A stretch of 62,156 nucleotides of DNA from Methylomicrobium sp. (GTDB lineage Bacteria > Pseudomonadota > Gammaproteobacteria > Methylococcales > Methylomonadaceae). The notes under the pieces were generated by a model, which saw only the letters and a list, made by a program, of their open reading frames with translations, was not told the origin of the DNA and ran no database searches. The stretch is taken from assembly GCA_018333785.1 (NCBI GenBank), contig JAGXSU010000002.1:1-62156 (forward strand), read 5' to 3'. Numbering within the stretch: position 1 is the stretch's first letter; each line of letters opens with the position of its first letter. Positions 26,962 through 36,441 of the stretch are shown piece after piece. The translations under genes were made by a program, and so were the position numbers.

Positions 26962-27744
26962 ATGATGAATTCAAAGAGTGATAAAAATGGTTTTTTTACG
27001 GTTGAATCGACTATGAAGCTATCAGTAGTGATACCGGTCTTTAATGAGGCTGAAAATATAATGCCGTTGCTGTTTGAAATTCAAAGCGCTTTAGCGTCAG
27101 TAACAACTTATGAAATTATCTATGTTGACGATGGCAGCGTTGATGCGACAGCGGCCATTCTTAAGGATGCCATGGCCAAAGTCCCGGCATTAAGAGTGAT
27201 CAGGCATGCGCAAAGCTGCGGCCAGAGCCGGGCCTTGCATACCGGTGTTAGCGCGGCAAAATATCCCTGGATTGCAACTCTGGACGGTGACGGCCAGAAT
27301 GATCCTGCGGATATCATGCATTTGTGTGCAGTATTCTCTGAGCAAACTCAAATAGACCCGCAGTTATGGATGATTTCCGGTTGGCGCAAGCAACGACATG
27401 ACTCTGCATGGCGAAAGATTACATCAAAAGTGGCCAATTTCGTGCGGGGAAATCTACTGGGTGATAATACCCCGGATACCGGATGCGGTTTGAAACTGTT
27501 CCTACGCGATCAATTTTTAAAGCTGCCTTATTTTGATCATATGCATCGTTTTTTACCGGCACTGATTTTAAGAGCGGGGGGACGAGTTCACTCCGAACCG
27601 GTAAATCACAGGCCAAGAATCAATGGCCATTCCAAGTACGGCACTTTGGACAGATTAGCCGCAGGCATCATTGATCTGATGGGTGTCATATGGTTAAAAA
27701 AGCGCAGCCGCCTGGTTATGGCAATGGAGGTTCAAAGTGAATAA
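26962..27744 (+). CDS. GT2 glycosyltransferase (polyprenyl-phosphate sugar transferase-like)
   Basis: GT-A-fold transferase. MKLSVVIPVFNEAENIMPL, the nucleotide-binding IYVDDGSVDATA, the DxD-like TLDGDGQNDPAD and SGWRKQRHDS are all typical of dolichol- or undecaprenyl-phosphate mannosyl/glucosyl transferases. It has no C-terminal membrane helices, so it is the short class. It probably makes undecaprenyl-phosphate-linked sugar for the ArnT-like enzyme two genes downstream. The frame opens at 26962, but the family N-terminus suggests the ATG at 27013; neither has a clear ribosome binding site. The end overlaps the next gene by 8 bp, indicating an operon. Confidence 0.87.
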   Translation: MMNSKSDKNGFFTVESTMKLSVVIPVFNEAENIMPLLFEIQSALASVTTYEIIYVDDGSVDATAAILKDAMAKVPALRVIRHAQSCGQSRALHTGVSAAKYPWIATLDGDGQNDPADIMHLCAVFSEQTQIDPQLWMISGWRKQRHDSAWRKITSKVANFVRGNLLGDNTPDTGCGLKLFLRDQFLKLPYFDHMHRFLPALILRAGGRVHSEPVNHRPRINGHSKYGTLDRLAAGIIDLMGVIWLKKRSRLVMAMEVQSE

Positions 27745-28015
27745 TGAGTCTTATTGGTTAATCCTCGGCTTTCTGGGACAGGGCTTGTTTTCAGCTCGGT
27801 TTGTGGTGCAGTGGATCAAAAGTGAACGGGAGAAAAAAAGTGTATTTCCTGTCGCCTTCTGGTATTTCAGTATTGGCGGAGGACTCACGCTGCTCGCTTA
27901 CGCCATTCATAAACAAGATCCGGTATTTATTATCGGTCAGGCAAGCGGCTTGTTTATTTATTTACGTAATTTATATTTTGTCGTTTACGAAAAGAATGCC
28001 GCACTGCAGACATGA
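27737..28015 (+). CDS. lipid-A-disaccharide synthase N-terminal-domain protein (LAB_N)
   Basis: A 92-aa membrane protein with three hydrophobic segments and the LAB_N signature: LGFLGQGLFSARFVVQWI, EREKKSVFPVAFWYFS, and GQASGLFIYLRNLYFV near the end. LAB_N is found fused to LpxB in some bacteria, or free beside glycosyltransferases acting on lipid A or polyprenyl carriers. It resembles a small flippase or anchor in the GT2/ArnT system. It overlaps the GT2 gene by 8 bp. Function is inferred only from context. Confidence 0.88.
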   Translation: MNNESYWLILGFLGQGLFSARFVVQWIKSEREKKSVFPVAFWYFSIGGGLTLLAYAIHKQDPVFIIGQASGLFIYLRNLYFVVYEKNAALQT

Positions 28016-28406
28016 TTGTTATCGGACCCTGGACCACTGACCCCTTCGACAGGCTAAGCCATGGAACTGAAACAGAATCCGGAGGCTATCTCCCGTATTT
28101 CGCTTACAGTAAATAAGGGCTACGCGAATTGATTCACTGAGTAACAGATGAATTTATTAAACGGAAAACCGCCTTTTTGCTGTTCATAAAGGCTATGTTC
28201 GCGATAGTAGTTGAAATTAAATCAATACCGTCATTCCGGCATGGATTGCCGGGGCGACGTCTACTATTAACGCGGACATAGCCTTCATAAAGAGGCCTCT
28301 TTGGGGGAATAACATAAACAACCCCCCTGCTTTGCCGCGGGTGATTTAACTTTCCAATTACTGATTTTCCACTATTCCCGCTAGCCTTCTGATTTGAGGT
28401 TGTCTC
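28016..28406. other. 391-nt intergenic region with MITE-like element
   Basis: Between LAB_N and the ArnT-like gene. Most of it is non-coding; 28185-28290 is a terminal-inverted-repeat element. The gap makes it uncertain whether the ArnT-like gene is cotranscribed with the two genes before it. Confidence 0.5.
28185..28290. repeat. MITE-like element with terminal inverted repeats
   Basis: Left arm GGCTATGTTCGCGATAGTAG (28191-28210) and, read on the minus strand, right arm GGCTATGTCCGCGTTAATAG (end about 28283) are imperfect inverted repeats of about 20 bp. The centre holds CCGGCATGGATTGCCGG, a palindrome of the kind seen at 14560, 16490 and 55170. There is no coding capacity. Confidence 0.7.
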
Positions 28407-30023
28407 GTGCGCTTAAAACTCTCTAACCCGATTTGGCTGATGCTCCTGTGGACCGGCTTGGTATCGGTGTCATTGCTAAACCGGCCTTTATTTCCTATCG
28501 ATGAAACCCGTTACCTGGCTGTGGCTTGGGAAATGTGGAGTCGAAATGATTTTTTGGTGCCCTATATCAATGGACAACCCTACAGTCATAAGCCGCCTTT
28601 TCTGTTTTGGTTAATGCAGATGAGCTGGGGTATTTTTGGGGTCAATGAATGGACGCCTCGCTTGATCGCTCCTGCATTTGCGCTGGCTACGGTTTTCCTG
28701 ACCGTGCCTTTCGCACGGCTACTTTGGCCGCAACGTCCGGTAATTGCCGATTCCGTCCCGTTTATATTACTGGGTTTTTGGCTGTGGATTGTATTCAGCA
28801 CCTTAACCCTATTCGATATGCTGTTGAGCTTCTTTGTGCTGCTGGGCCTGCACAGCCTGGTTAAGGCTAGCCTTACTCACGCAGGTTTCAAATATTGGCT
28901 GCTGTTTGGGTTGTCTGTAGGCGGAGGAATCCTGACGAAAGGCCCGGTGATTCTGATCCATTGTTTGCCGGTCGCGTTACTGGCGCCTTGGTGGGCCCAA
29001 GAAACCGAGACCAACGGCATCAATTGGCGGCATTGGTATCTTGGGATTTTACTGGGTTTATTGACCGGCGTTTTAATGGCCTTATCTTGGGCCCTTCCAG
29101 CAGGATTTGCAGGGGGCGAGGTTTATCAAAAAGCTATTTTTCTGGGTCAAACTACCGGTCGATTGGTTAATTCATTTGCACATGCCGCTCCTTGGTGGTG
29201 GTATCTTGCATTTTTTCCGCTTTTTTTATTGCCTTGGCTGTTGTGGCGTCCATTTTGGGCAGGACTGCCCACCCTGAAACTTAACGAAAAAGGCGTCCGA
29301 TTCTGTATTGCCTGGTTTTTACCTGTATTTATCGCATTTTCTTTTGTCAGCGGCAAACAGTTACATTATTTATTACCCGAAATACCGGCATTGGCGTTGC
29401 TGATTGCCCGAACAGCGGATGGCGCGCCATTGAAAAAAGGCTGGCAATTCCATCATTTATTAACAGGCATGACCCTCTTGGTGGGTTTGATTGCCGTAGG
29501 TTTGTCCAGAGTCAGTGATGCGCTTTCATGGCCGGAAACAGCCGAATCGCTTTTGCTCGGTTGGGGAGGTTTATTACTGATAAGTGGGGTTGTCTTAAGA
29601 TTCATTGCTGTTCAGTCAATCAAGCATTCAGCGCTTTTGATCTGCCTGACATCGATTCTGTTGTTATCGGTGACGTCATCTGCTTACTTTTCGCTAAAGC
29701 GTCAGCGCTATGATATTGAACAACCGTCCAAAACAGTTGCCAATTTGCTTGCTGAAGGTAAGGCCGTCGTTCACTATAAAAAATACCATGGAGAATACAA
29801 CTTTTATGGGCGGTTACCACATGGCTTGCCGGTAGTATCCGATGCGTTGAAATGGTCAAGGCAGCATCCGGAGGGCTATATCATTATTGCTTACAAATCA
29901 AAAAAGCACGTTCACAGAGATGGCGTCGTTTTTCAGCATGCTTTTAAAAATAAAACAAAAGCGATTATTTCAGCCGATTTTTTACTCAAGGATCCTGAAT
30001 TACAAGCGTTATTAAACCAATAA
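28407..30023 (+). CDS. ArnT-like (GT83) lipid-carrier glycosyltransferase
   Basis: Integral membrane GT-C transferase of the ArnT/PMT family, 538 aa, with many transmembrane helices. RPLFPIDETRYLAVAWEMW near the N-terminus contains the catalytic-type acidic loop (Asp-Glu-Thr-Arg), followed by YSHKPPFLFWLMQ, and GILTKGPVILIHCLP later. ArnT moves a sugar (4-amino-arabinose in enterobacteria) from undecaprenyl phosphate to lipid A phosphate in the periplasm. The GT2 and LAB_N genes upstream probably supply the donor. No arnA/B/C/D genes are adjacent, so the sugar may be unmodified, such as mannose, galactosamine or another hexose. The neighbouring PhoP-like system could regulate it. Confidence 0.88.
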   Translation: MRLKLSNPIWLMLLWTGLVSVSLLNRPLFPIDETRYLAVAWEMWSRNDFLVPYINGQPYSHKPPFLFWLMQMSWGIFGVNEWTPRLIAPAFALATVFLTVPFARLLWPQRPVIADSVPFILLGFWLWIVFSTLTLFDMLLSFFVLLGLHSLVKASLTHAGFKYWLLFGLSVGGGILTKGPVILIHCLPVALLAPWWAQETETNGINWRHWYLGILLGLLTGVLMALSWALPAGFAGGEVYQKAIFLGQTTGRLVNSFAHAAPWWWYLAFFPLFLLPWLLWRPFWAGLPTLKLNEKGVRFCIAWFLPVFIAFSFVSGKQLHYLLPEIPALALLIARTADGAPLKKGWQFHHLLTGMTLLVGLIAVGLSRVSDALSWPETAESLLLGWGGLLLISGVVLRFIAVQSIKHSALLICLTSILLLSVTSSAYFSLKRQRYDIEQPSKTVANLLAEGKAVVHYKKYHGEYNFYGRLPHGLPVVSDALKWSRQHPEGYIIIAYKSKKHVHRDGVVFQHAFKNKTKAIISADFLLKDPELQALLNQ

Positions 30024-30051
30024 CGTTTCATAAACTTGAAAAAGTGTAATT

Positions 30052-30140
30052 AGGTTGGGTTGCATGCTTTTCGCAACTCAACAATTAACACCAGGGTCTT
30101 GAAATGTTGGGTTGCTATCGCAAACCGCAGCCTACACCTT
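30052..30140. repeat. GTTGGGTTGC hairpin and direct repeat
   Basis: GTTGGGTTGC (30054-30063) pairs with GCAACTCAAC (30073-30082), and the same GTTGGGTTGC recurs at about 30107. Located between convergent genes, it may contribute to termination, although no T-run follows. Confidence 0.5.
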
Positions 30141-30201
30141 ACTGAATAGTTACGAAAAAGTTAGACGGCATTCTTCCTCTAATTATCATTTTTTGCCGGG
30201 T

Positions 30202-31539
30202 TCAAATCGAACTGGACCGTAAATGCAAAACGGCTTGAACGCTAAAGCCGCCTAACTCTTCAGAATGGCTGAAAGTTAATGCACCGTCATATTGATCCGT
30301 GATTGCCTGGGCAATTGACAATCCCAAGCCCTGTCCATCTATGCGCTCATCCAGCCGGATTCCTCGTTGCGATAATGCCGACAAGTCGGAATCCGGAGCA
30401 CCGTTACCATCATCCTCGACTACGATACGAAGCTGATCTTCGTCATAAAAGCGAATGACTACTCGATGTTTACACCATTTACACGCGTTATCCATCAGAT
30501 TACCGGTCAATTCCAGCATGTCTTCCCGGTCAATCATTAAGCTTTTGACACCATTGAATTCTGCATGAATCGACAGTTGTTTATCGTGGTAAATCCGGCT
30601 CATCGCGTGGATCAAGTCCGTTATTTCCTGCTCCACGTTAAAGCTGGTGTAGACCGAGCCGGGTCCTGCCAAACGCACTCGTTTTAATACACGATCGATG
30701 ATGCGCTGCAGATTGGTAGTCTGCAAGATCAACTGAGCTTGTAGGTCTGTATGGTGCTTTAACTCATCTTCATGAGCCAGTTGCTGCAACACCGTTAAAG
30801 GGGTTTTCAACGCATGCGCCAAATCACCTAATGAATTACGCTTCCTTTGCAAGCGTTGCTCCATGATTCTGAGCAAATCATTAACTTCGTTGACCAGGCC
30901 GGCAACCTCTTTAGGTACATTGGTATCGAGTTGATGAAGCTCACCTTGCTCCAATGCCTGCAATTGATGCTGAATTTTTTTTAACGGCTTGAAGCCGGCC
31001 CGAAGAATGATGATTTGGATTGCAATCAAGGCCATCAATAAAGCGAAGGCCAGCTCCGTATAACCCTTTTGAACAAAGTCAATCATGACAAGCGCCTTTG
31101 AAAAATCCTCGGCAACTGCAACGGTCACGGGAGTCCCGTTAAGTGAAAACGCTTGTGCCAGTATCAATAATGGCTGTCCATTAGGCCCTGGCGTAAAAAT
31201 CCGTAAGGTTTGCCCTGGAGACAGGGGGGGAACTTCAAAACTTAGACTGGCCAAAGAGTCTGATTTGATGACACCTGATGAGGTAATCACCAGATAATAA
31301 TTACCCGACAACGGCCTTTTATAGACCGGCTCAATGGTAGCGGCATCGACGACAATCTGTTGATCGGCGGTGATTGATAAAGCATCCATGATGCTCTCTC
31401 CGTCATGGGCAAGATGCCCTGCCAAATATTCTTCGGCCAACCGATGCAAAGTTGAACCGGTCATCGACCACAGGACCGTGAAGGAAAAAATTAAGCTCAA
31501 TAACAAGCTTATACTGAGCTGTAACTTTAAAGACTTCAT
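30202..31539 (-). CDS. PhoQ-like sensor histidine kinase
   Basis: Inner-membrane kinase of the second two-component system. TM1 spans about 8-28 and TM2 about 155-176, with a periplasmic loop of about 125 residues. HAMP follows (about 178-230), then the H box GDLAHALKTPLTVL (a PhoQ/PmrB-type ALKTPL motif), the N box LTGNLMDNACKW, the G1 box VEDDGNGAP and the G2 box GLGLSIAQAI. The ALKTPL motif and the size match PhoQ/QseC-like kinases. It overlaps its regulator by 4 bp. Convergent with the ArnT-like gene, it may sense divalent cations or cationic peptides and control lipid A modification; the acidic patch of PhoQ is not obvious. Confidence 0.9.
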   Translation of the reverse strand: MKSLKLQLSISLLLSLIFSFTVLWSMTGSTLHRLAEEYLAGHLAHDGESIMDALSITADQQIVVDAATIEPVYKRPLSGNYYLVITSSGVIKSDSLASLSFEVPPLSPGQTLRIFTPGPNGQPLLILAQAFSLNGTPVTVAVAEDFSKALVMIDFVQKGYTELAFALLMALIAIQIIILRAGFKPLKKIQHQLQALEQGELHQLDTNVPKEVAGLVNEVNDLLRIMEQRLQRKRNSLGDLAHALKTPLTVLQQLAHEDELKHHTDLQAQLILQTTNLQRIIDRVLKRVRLAGPGSVYTSFNVEQEITDLIHAMSRIYHDKQLSIHAEFNGVKSLMIDREDMLELTGNLMDNACKWCKHRVVIRFYDEDQLRIVVEDDGNGAPDSDLSALSQRGIRLDERIDGQGLGLSIAQAITDQYDGALTFSHSEELGGFSVQAVLHLRSSSI

Positions 31540-32204
31540 GTGTCAACATCCTTAAAAACATACCCTTGCCCTCTACGGGTCTCAAAACGCTCCTTGCCCA
31601 GTAAGCGCCGTAGATGATTGACATACACTTCAATCACATTACTGTTTTTATCCGAATCCAGGTCGTAGACCAGATCGGTCAAAGCGGATTTGCTTAACAC
31701 CCGGCCAGGGTTAAGCAAAAAACAACGCAACAAGCGAAATTCTGTGCCGGTTAATTCATGCATCAAACCAGTTTCCGTAGTCACTTGCTGACGCGCTTCA
31801 TCCAATGTCAAGCCCCCCACTTTTAGCAACCCTGAAGGTTGTCGATTAGCTCGGTGAATCAGGGCATTGATGCGGGCTATCAATTCTTCGATATGAAACG
31901 GTTTACCCAGATAATCATCGGCACCGGCCTTAAACCCGTCCACTTTTTCATACCAGGCATCCCGTACAGTCAGAACGAGCACGGGTAAGGTGTTAGAACA
32001 GGCCCGCCAGCGGGTCAAAACCTCCAGGCCACTGCGTAAAGGCAAACCCAAGTCAAGAATGGCTGCGCTGTAAATGCCCTCATTACCCAAAAACTCGCCC
32101 TCAACGCCGTCATAGGCAACATCAACGGCAAAGCCTGCTTTTTCCAAAGCCTTTTTTAATGACTTAACCAAATCCTTATCGTCTTCTACCAAAAGTAATC
32201 GCAT
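31536..32204 (-). CDS. PhoP/PmrA-like response regulator
   Basis: OmpR-family regulator. Receiver domain with acidic pocket VEDDKD, phospho-acceptor Asp51 in ILDLGLPLRSG, and Lys in DDYLGKPFH. The DNA-binding winged helix is in the second half (SKSALTDLVYD, EVYVNHLRRLLG, TRRGQGYVF). The sequence GLPLRSG is typical of PhoP, PmrA and QseB rather than PhoB. It is first in the operon with the PhoQ-like kinase. It may regulate the GT2/LAB_N/ArnT genes. No binding sites could be identified by eye. Confidence 0.92.
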   Translation of the reverse strand: MRLLLVEDDKDLVKSLKKALEKAGFAVDVAYDGVEGEFLGNEGIYSAAILDLGLPLRSGLEVLTRWRACSNTLPVLVLTVRDAWYEKVDGFKAGADDYLGKPFHIEELIARINALIHRANRQPSGLLKVGGLTLDEARQQVTTETGLMHELTGTEFRLLRCFLLNPGRVLSKSALTDLVYDLDSDKNSNVIEVYVNHLRRLLGKERFETRRGQGYVFKDVDT

Positions 32205-32266
32205 GAATGCTAATCCTGATTGTTATCAATTTTCTCATGCCATTTTTAGACTGAGAAATAGAAAAT

Positions 32267-32450
32267 CTGAAGTTTCTCAATAATTTCAAAAACGGACTGC
32301 CATTATGCTTGGGCTGCTGAAATTATCGAAAGGGTCTGCGCAAACGGAGTCAAACTCATTAAATAAAGCGCTTTTCGCCTGAGGCGTTGAAGGTTTGCAG
32401 AGTCGTCATCCGGTCGGAACGACGGCAACTATTGATGCAAAAAATGCCTT
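32267..32450 (+). repeat. interspersed repeat family A, copy 3 (long)
   Basis: CTGAAGTTTCTCAATAATTT followed by GGACTGCCATTATGCTTGGG, then GGGTCTGCG.AAACGG, CAAACTCATT and GAGGCGTTGAAGG, then GGAACGACGGCAACTATTGATG. The first about 125 bp align along their whole length with copy 4 at 50867-50985. It lies between the response regulator promoter and the metal ATPase end. Confidence 0.85.
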
Positions 32451-32455
32451 ATTTT

Positions 32456-34417
32456 TTACCTGTGGTAGTCCGACAAAGTTCCGGGCGGCACAGCAGCTCT
32501 TAACGCATTCAACACGGCAAACACATCGATAATTTCCTGGGTTATTGCACCGGCCACAGGGGATAAATAACCCATTCCTGCGAACCCCATGCCGATGATG
32601 CTTAACGCCATGCCGCCGACTGCACTTTGCAGTGCAATGGAACGCATCCGTTCACCAATATGAAAAAGCTCATCCACTTTCAATAGCGAACTGTCCATGA
32701 TGACGGCATCGGCGGACTCGGCGGTAATATCACTATTTTGTCCAAATGCGATCCCAATGGTGGCCGCCGTTAATGCCGGGGCATCATTGATACCGTCGCC
32801 CATAAATACGGTTTTGGCCAACTCTGTCTCTTTGCGGACCAATTGCAATTTTTGCTCAGGTGTTTGTCCGGAATACACATGTTCAATCCCTACCAATTCC
32901 GCCAGGTATCTCACTTCCGATTCACGGTCTCCGGAAACCAACATGACTTTGTCAAACAAATGACTGGGTTTTAAATGGTTGATAAAAGACGAACTATCGC
33001 TTCGAACCTCGTCACGAAACCTTAAAGTAGCGGCATAGCGATTATCAATGAGGACGATGCATTCCATACCGTCAGCGATAGGCGGCAAATCAGCGACTTG
33101 CATCGGTGTGTCGATCGTGAAGTGTTTTCGGCTGGTGATTTGAATCTGCTTATCAAGCACATAGCCTTTGAGACCTTTTCCAGGCAGCTCCTGAATATTG
33201 GCAACTTCAGATAAAGGCACCGCTGCCTTTTCAGCCGCCGCTACGATAGCACTGGACAAAGGGTGTTTAGAGTAACGTTCGAGGCTCGCCGCGTAACGAA
33301 GTATGTCATCCTTGGAAAATTCAGAAACAGGCAACAATTCCGTGAGAACCGGACGCCCATAAGTCAAGGTCCCGGTTTTATCAAAAATGGCCGTCCGGCA
33401 ACTGCCTATTGTTTCGAGGATCGCCGGATTTTTAATCACAATGTCGCGTTTTGCTGCCAGCGAGATGGAGCTGATAATAGTTACCGGGATACCGATCAAC
33501 AGAGGACAAGGCGTTGCGATAACCAACACAGCCAAAAATCTGACGGCGTCGCCACTGAAACCCCAGGCAATCAATGCGATTGTCACGGCAATAGGCGTAT
33601 AAATCGCCCCCAGTTGGTCCCCTAACCGCCGGAGTGTGGGCCGTTGTTGTTCGGATTCACGCATGACATTCATGATTTTGGCGTAGCGGGAATCGACCGC
33701 CAGCTTGTCTGCCTGAATGGTCAATCCCGCATCGCCGTTGATAGCGCCCGAAAGCACAGAGGAACCAGCGACTTTTGACATCATATAAGGCTCGCCCGTC
33801 AAGTAGGATTCGTCCATGATTCCGGAACCGTTAATGACCGTACCATCAACAGGACAGATTTCATGAGGCAGAATAACCAAGGTATCGCCAATCTTAACGT
33901 CCTCGATCGCAATATCGATAATACCCTCCGCCGATGTCCGGTGAGCCACTGAAGGCATCCGGTTGGCCAAGGCATCCAGCACTGACGACGCTTTTTTTAC
34001 TGCATACGCCTCAAGTACCGAGCCCCCTGAAAGCATTAATACAATCAAGGCACCGGCCAGATATTCATCCAGCAAGACTGACGTGATGATGGCAATTCCG
34101 GCCAATAAATCAGCGCCCCAATCCCCCTTAAAAAGTTTGGCTGTCAATTTGACTATCAACGGCAAACCGCCTGCCAGCAGGACTACGATAAGCGGTAACT
34201 CCATCAAGGTCGCGTTGAACTGCAGACGGTTGGCAAACAACCTGAATGCCGAGTGATCCAGCCAAATTTGCACCCCTAATGTATAGTGATCGTGGGCTCC
34301 ACTCGGGTTAAATCCGTAGTTTAATATCAAATAGCCTGTTATGCAGCCAAGACTGAACACCGCAATCAACGCTTCAAATGAAAGGGGTTTTGCGTGAGTA
34401 CTTTTAGTAACGGCCAT
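32456..34417 (-). CDS. P1B-type heavy-metal-translocating ATPase
   Basis: Inner-membrane cation-transporting ATPase. Actuator motif TGEP (208-211), transmembrane metal site TPCP (302-305), phosphorylated Asp346 in DKTGTLT, the SKHPLSS motif (the HP dipeptide of P1B pumps) and hinge [10 protein letters not shown] are all present. No N-terminal CxxC metal-binding domain is visible. The TPC instead of CPC or CPX suggests a non-copper, possibly P1B-5-like Fe/Ni/Co pump, but subtypes cannot be fixed from one motif. It lies 44 bp downstream of the cytochrome b561 gene on the same strand, so the two are probably cotranscribed. Confidence 0.9.
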   Translation of the reverse strand: MAVTKSTHAKPLSFEALIAVFSLGCITGYLILNYGFNPSGAHDHYTLGVQIWLDHSAFRLFANRLQFNATLMELPLIVVLLAGGLPLIVKLTAKLFKGDWGADLLAGIAIITSVLLDEYLAGALIVLMLSGGSVLEAYAVKKASSVLDALANRMPSVAHRTSAEGIIDIAIEDVKIGDTLVILPHEICPVDGTVINGSGIMDESYLTGEPYMMSKVAGSSVLSGAINGDAGLTIQADKLAVDSRYAKIMNVMRESEQQRPTLRRLGDQLGAIYTPIAVTIALIAWGFSGDAVRFLAVLVIATPCPLLIGIPVTIISSISLAAKRDIVIKNPAILETIGSCRTAIFDKTGTLTYGRPVLTELLPVSEFSKDDILRYAASLERYSKHPLSSAIVAAAEKAAVPLSEVANIQELPGKGLKGYVLDKQIQITSRKHFTIDTPMQVADLPPIADGMECIVLIDNRYAATLRFRDEVRSDSSSFINHLKPSHLFDKVMLVSGDRESEVRYLAELVGIEHVYSGQTPEQKLQLVRKETELAKTVFMGDGINDAPALTAATIGIAFGQNSDITAESADAVIMDSSLLKVDELFHIGERMRSIALQSAVGGMALSIIGMGFAGMGYLSPVAGAITQEIIDVFAVLNALRAAVPPGTLSDYHR

Positions 34418-34461
34418 AGGAAAATGTTTGAGTTAAACGGATGAATTAAGCGCAGATGGGG

Positions 34462-35028
34462 TTATTGCTTAGACTTGGTTTTGATGAACTTATAGCCCGT
34501 CAACATGGATTTCACCAAACTTTCGCCGTGCAAACGGCTTTCGACTATAACACCGACAACATGCAGAACCACTAAAAAAAGCGTGAAATTGGCAAAAAAC
34601 TCATGAATTTCCTCCCAAAAGTCACCGTGACTGATTGCAAATCGAGCCAGAGGCCCAGCATGTTCCTCCGCTGCATAAACAGCCAAACCGGAAATGCAAA
34701 GCATCAGGAGACTGATAAATAACAGCAAGATCATGGCTGAACCGGCTGGATTATGCCCGATATAACGCTTAGCCTTTAAAGTGGCCAAGTCTTTCAAATA
34801 AGCGAGAGACGCCGCGGGTGAACAAATAAAACTTGAAAACCGGGCAAACCGGCTGCCCGTAAAACCCCAAATAAAACGAAATACCATCAGACCGATAACC
34901 ACATAACCCGCATAAACATGCGGTGTTAAAAATTCCTCTTCAGTCAAGTAGGCAATAAAAAAACTCAATACCAGCAGCCAGTGAAATAACCGGACCGGTA
35001 AATCCCAAACCTTTATTTTGTCTTGCAT
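34462..35028 (-). CDS. cytochrome b561-family protein
   Basis: A 188-aa four-helix membrane cytochrome. Haem-ligand histidines are seen in LPVRLFHWLLV (TM1), PHVYAGYVVIG (TM2) and EIHEFFANFTLFLVVLHVVG (TM4), the arrangement of the hydrogenase-cytochrome-b/cyt b561 family (CybB-like or HyaC-like). Such proteins pass electrons between the quinone pool and periplasmic partners. A good ribosome binding site (GAGGG) precedes the ATG. It is the first gene before the P-type ATPase. The partner of the electron transfer is not evident. Confidence 0.87.
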   Translation of the reverse strand: MQDKIKVWDLPVRLFHWLLVLSFFIAYLTEEEFLTPHVYAGYVVIGLMVFRFIWGFTGSRFARFSSFICSPAASLAYLKDLATLKAKRYIGHNPAGSAMILLLFISLLMLCISGLAVYAAEEHAGPLARFAISHGDFWEEIHEFFANFTLFLVVLHVVGVIVESRLHGESLVKSMLTGYKFIKTKSKQ

Positions 35029-35340
35029 ATTGAAACCCTCGTGAAAAAAAACAGAATGTTCACTACTCGCCTGCTTGGAATAAAATGGGAAGCGTGAGTA
35101 GTTATCCTGAATGAATCATAGGTAAACAGCCTGAAATCAAACTGAAAATGTTAAGGTTTTAACTGAGGACTTACGAATCCTACTTTATTGAACGGCACAA
35201 ACAGTAAGACGGAGCACTTCAATATGAATACTAACACTGCGATAATCATCGCTTTTCAGCCCTGGGTATCAATGGCAACTCACAAGACGATTAACTCTGA
35301 GTAAAGTAATAATAACCCTGGAACTTAAGCCGACTGAAGC
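35029..35340. other. 312-nt divergent intergenic region
   Basis: Between the cytochrome b561 start and the DUF2272 start, so it should hold two promoters. A 7-bp inverted repeat ACTACTC/GAGTAGT sits at 35062-35102. TTAAG-GTT-TTAAC near 35150 resembles a PhoP/PmrA-like direct repeat but is not conclusive. Confidence 0.45.
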
Positions 35341-36120
35341 ATGAAACGGAAATACCCCTTTTTGACTAGACTGTTTTATTGCAGCGTCTTATCCACCAGT
35401 GTACTCACTCTGATGAGTTGTACTCCACGGGTATTTGAGCAGCCCTATTCCCTATCCCCGCCCGATGCCACAATCGCACCGGGCATTGCGGTTCCAAGCA
35501 TCCGCGAACGCATGATTTTTCTGGCTATTCAAGAATGGACCTTATTCGGCAATCCCGTCGCCGATTATCAAAGCGATCCGCCAAAATTGATTTTTCCAGA
35601 TCAAAAAACCCCAGCCAATGAGGCTCACCCTGCTCTGTTTTCACGGGTAAATATGTACTGGCAAAGCGTATCATCTTTGCCGCTGTTCGGTTATGAAGGC
35701 GAACTTCGGCCCTGGTCGGCCGCCTTTATAGGCTGGTTGGCAAGGAGTGCGGGTGTTTCCGAAAGTGACTTACCTTCATCGGTACTTCATTGGGATTATA
35801 TTGAACACATCCTCAAACAAAGTCCGCCAGGACGATTTATCGCCCGCGATGCGCGTTCTCATGCCCCGAAACCGGGTGATCTGATTTGCGCACCGCGCGG
35901 CAAAAGTTTTATCGATAAAGTGGATTCTTTCACCAACCTGGCTAGAGGCGCCTATCACTGTGATTTAGCCGTGAACCGTCACGAGCGCAGTCTGTTAGTG
36001 ATAGGCGGCAATGTTCTGGATGCAGTGAGCATGACGGAAGTAGAACTGGATGCCGATAGCTATGTAGTGCCCACTGCCGACAGACCCTGGCGCATCATAA
36101 TTGAACAAAGAACCCCATAA
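35341..36120 (+). CDS. DUF2272 lipoprotein
   Basis: Function unknown. Signal sequence ending in the lipobox LMSC (Cys about residue 27) makes it a lipoprotein. The mature part carries DUF2272 features: FLAIQEWTLFGNPVADY (the EW.LFG motif), YEGELRPWSAAFIGWLARSA, PKPGDLICAPRG and HCDLAVN. The Ser-Ala-Ala-Phe-Ile and Pro-Gly-Asp-Leu-Ile-Cys blocks recall CHAP/NlpC-type cell-wall amidases, so a peptidoglycan role is possible. It is convergent with the small membrane protein that follows. Confidence 0.83.
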   Translation: MKRKYPFLTRLFYCSVLSTSVLTLMSCTPRVFEQPYSLSPPDATIAPGIAVPSIRERMIFLAIQEWTLFGNPVADYQSDPPKLIFPDQKTPANEAHPALFSRVNMYWQSVSSLPLFGYEGELRPWSAAFIGWLARSAGVSESDLPSSVLHWDYIEHILKQSPPGRFIARDARSHAPKPGDLICAPRGKSFIDKVDSFTNLARGAYHCDLAVNRHERSLLVIGGNVLDAVSMTEVELDADSYVVPTADRPWRIIIEQRTP

Positions 36121-36129
36121 ACTCAAAGG

Positions 36130-36393
36130 TTAAAAATGTTTGTATTTAACCCAGACTGCACAACTGATGCCAACAATCACAAAAGCATAATTTGCAAAAA
36201 AAGACATTACCTGTCCCGGAGAGTGTGAAACAGCATCACGCAGATGCGGCGTCACAAAAATAGTCCATAGCAGCGCAGGAATCAGATAAAAACCAAAACC
36301 CAAAGCGGCATGTAAAACGGCATTTTTGCCTTTTTTGAGCGCGTTTTTATAATACCAATACGAAATAAGTAAAGCCGAAATTGTTCCAATCAC
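36130..36393 (-). CDS. small membrane protein, unknown
   Basis: An 87-aa protein with three predicted membrane segments (about 2-14, 28-46, 63-81). I do not recognise a family. The only polar feature is a basic stretch KKGKNAV after the first segment. It lies between the DUF2272 lipoprotein (convergent) and a REP-like repeat. Confidence 0.55.
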   Translation of the reverse strand: MIGTISALLISYWYYKNALKKGKNAVLHAALGFGFYLIPALLWTIFVTPHLRDAVSHSPGQVMSFFANYAFVIVGISCAVWVKYKHF

Positions 36394-36441
36394 CAGACAC
36401 CTCCAGTAGAAATAGTCAATGCCGTTAAGTTAGGCGTATTT

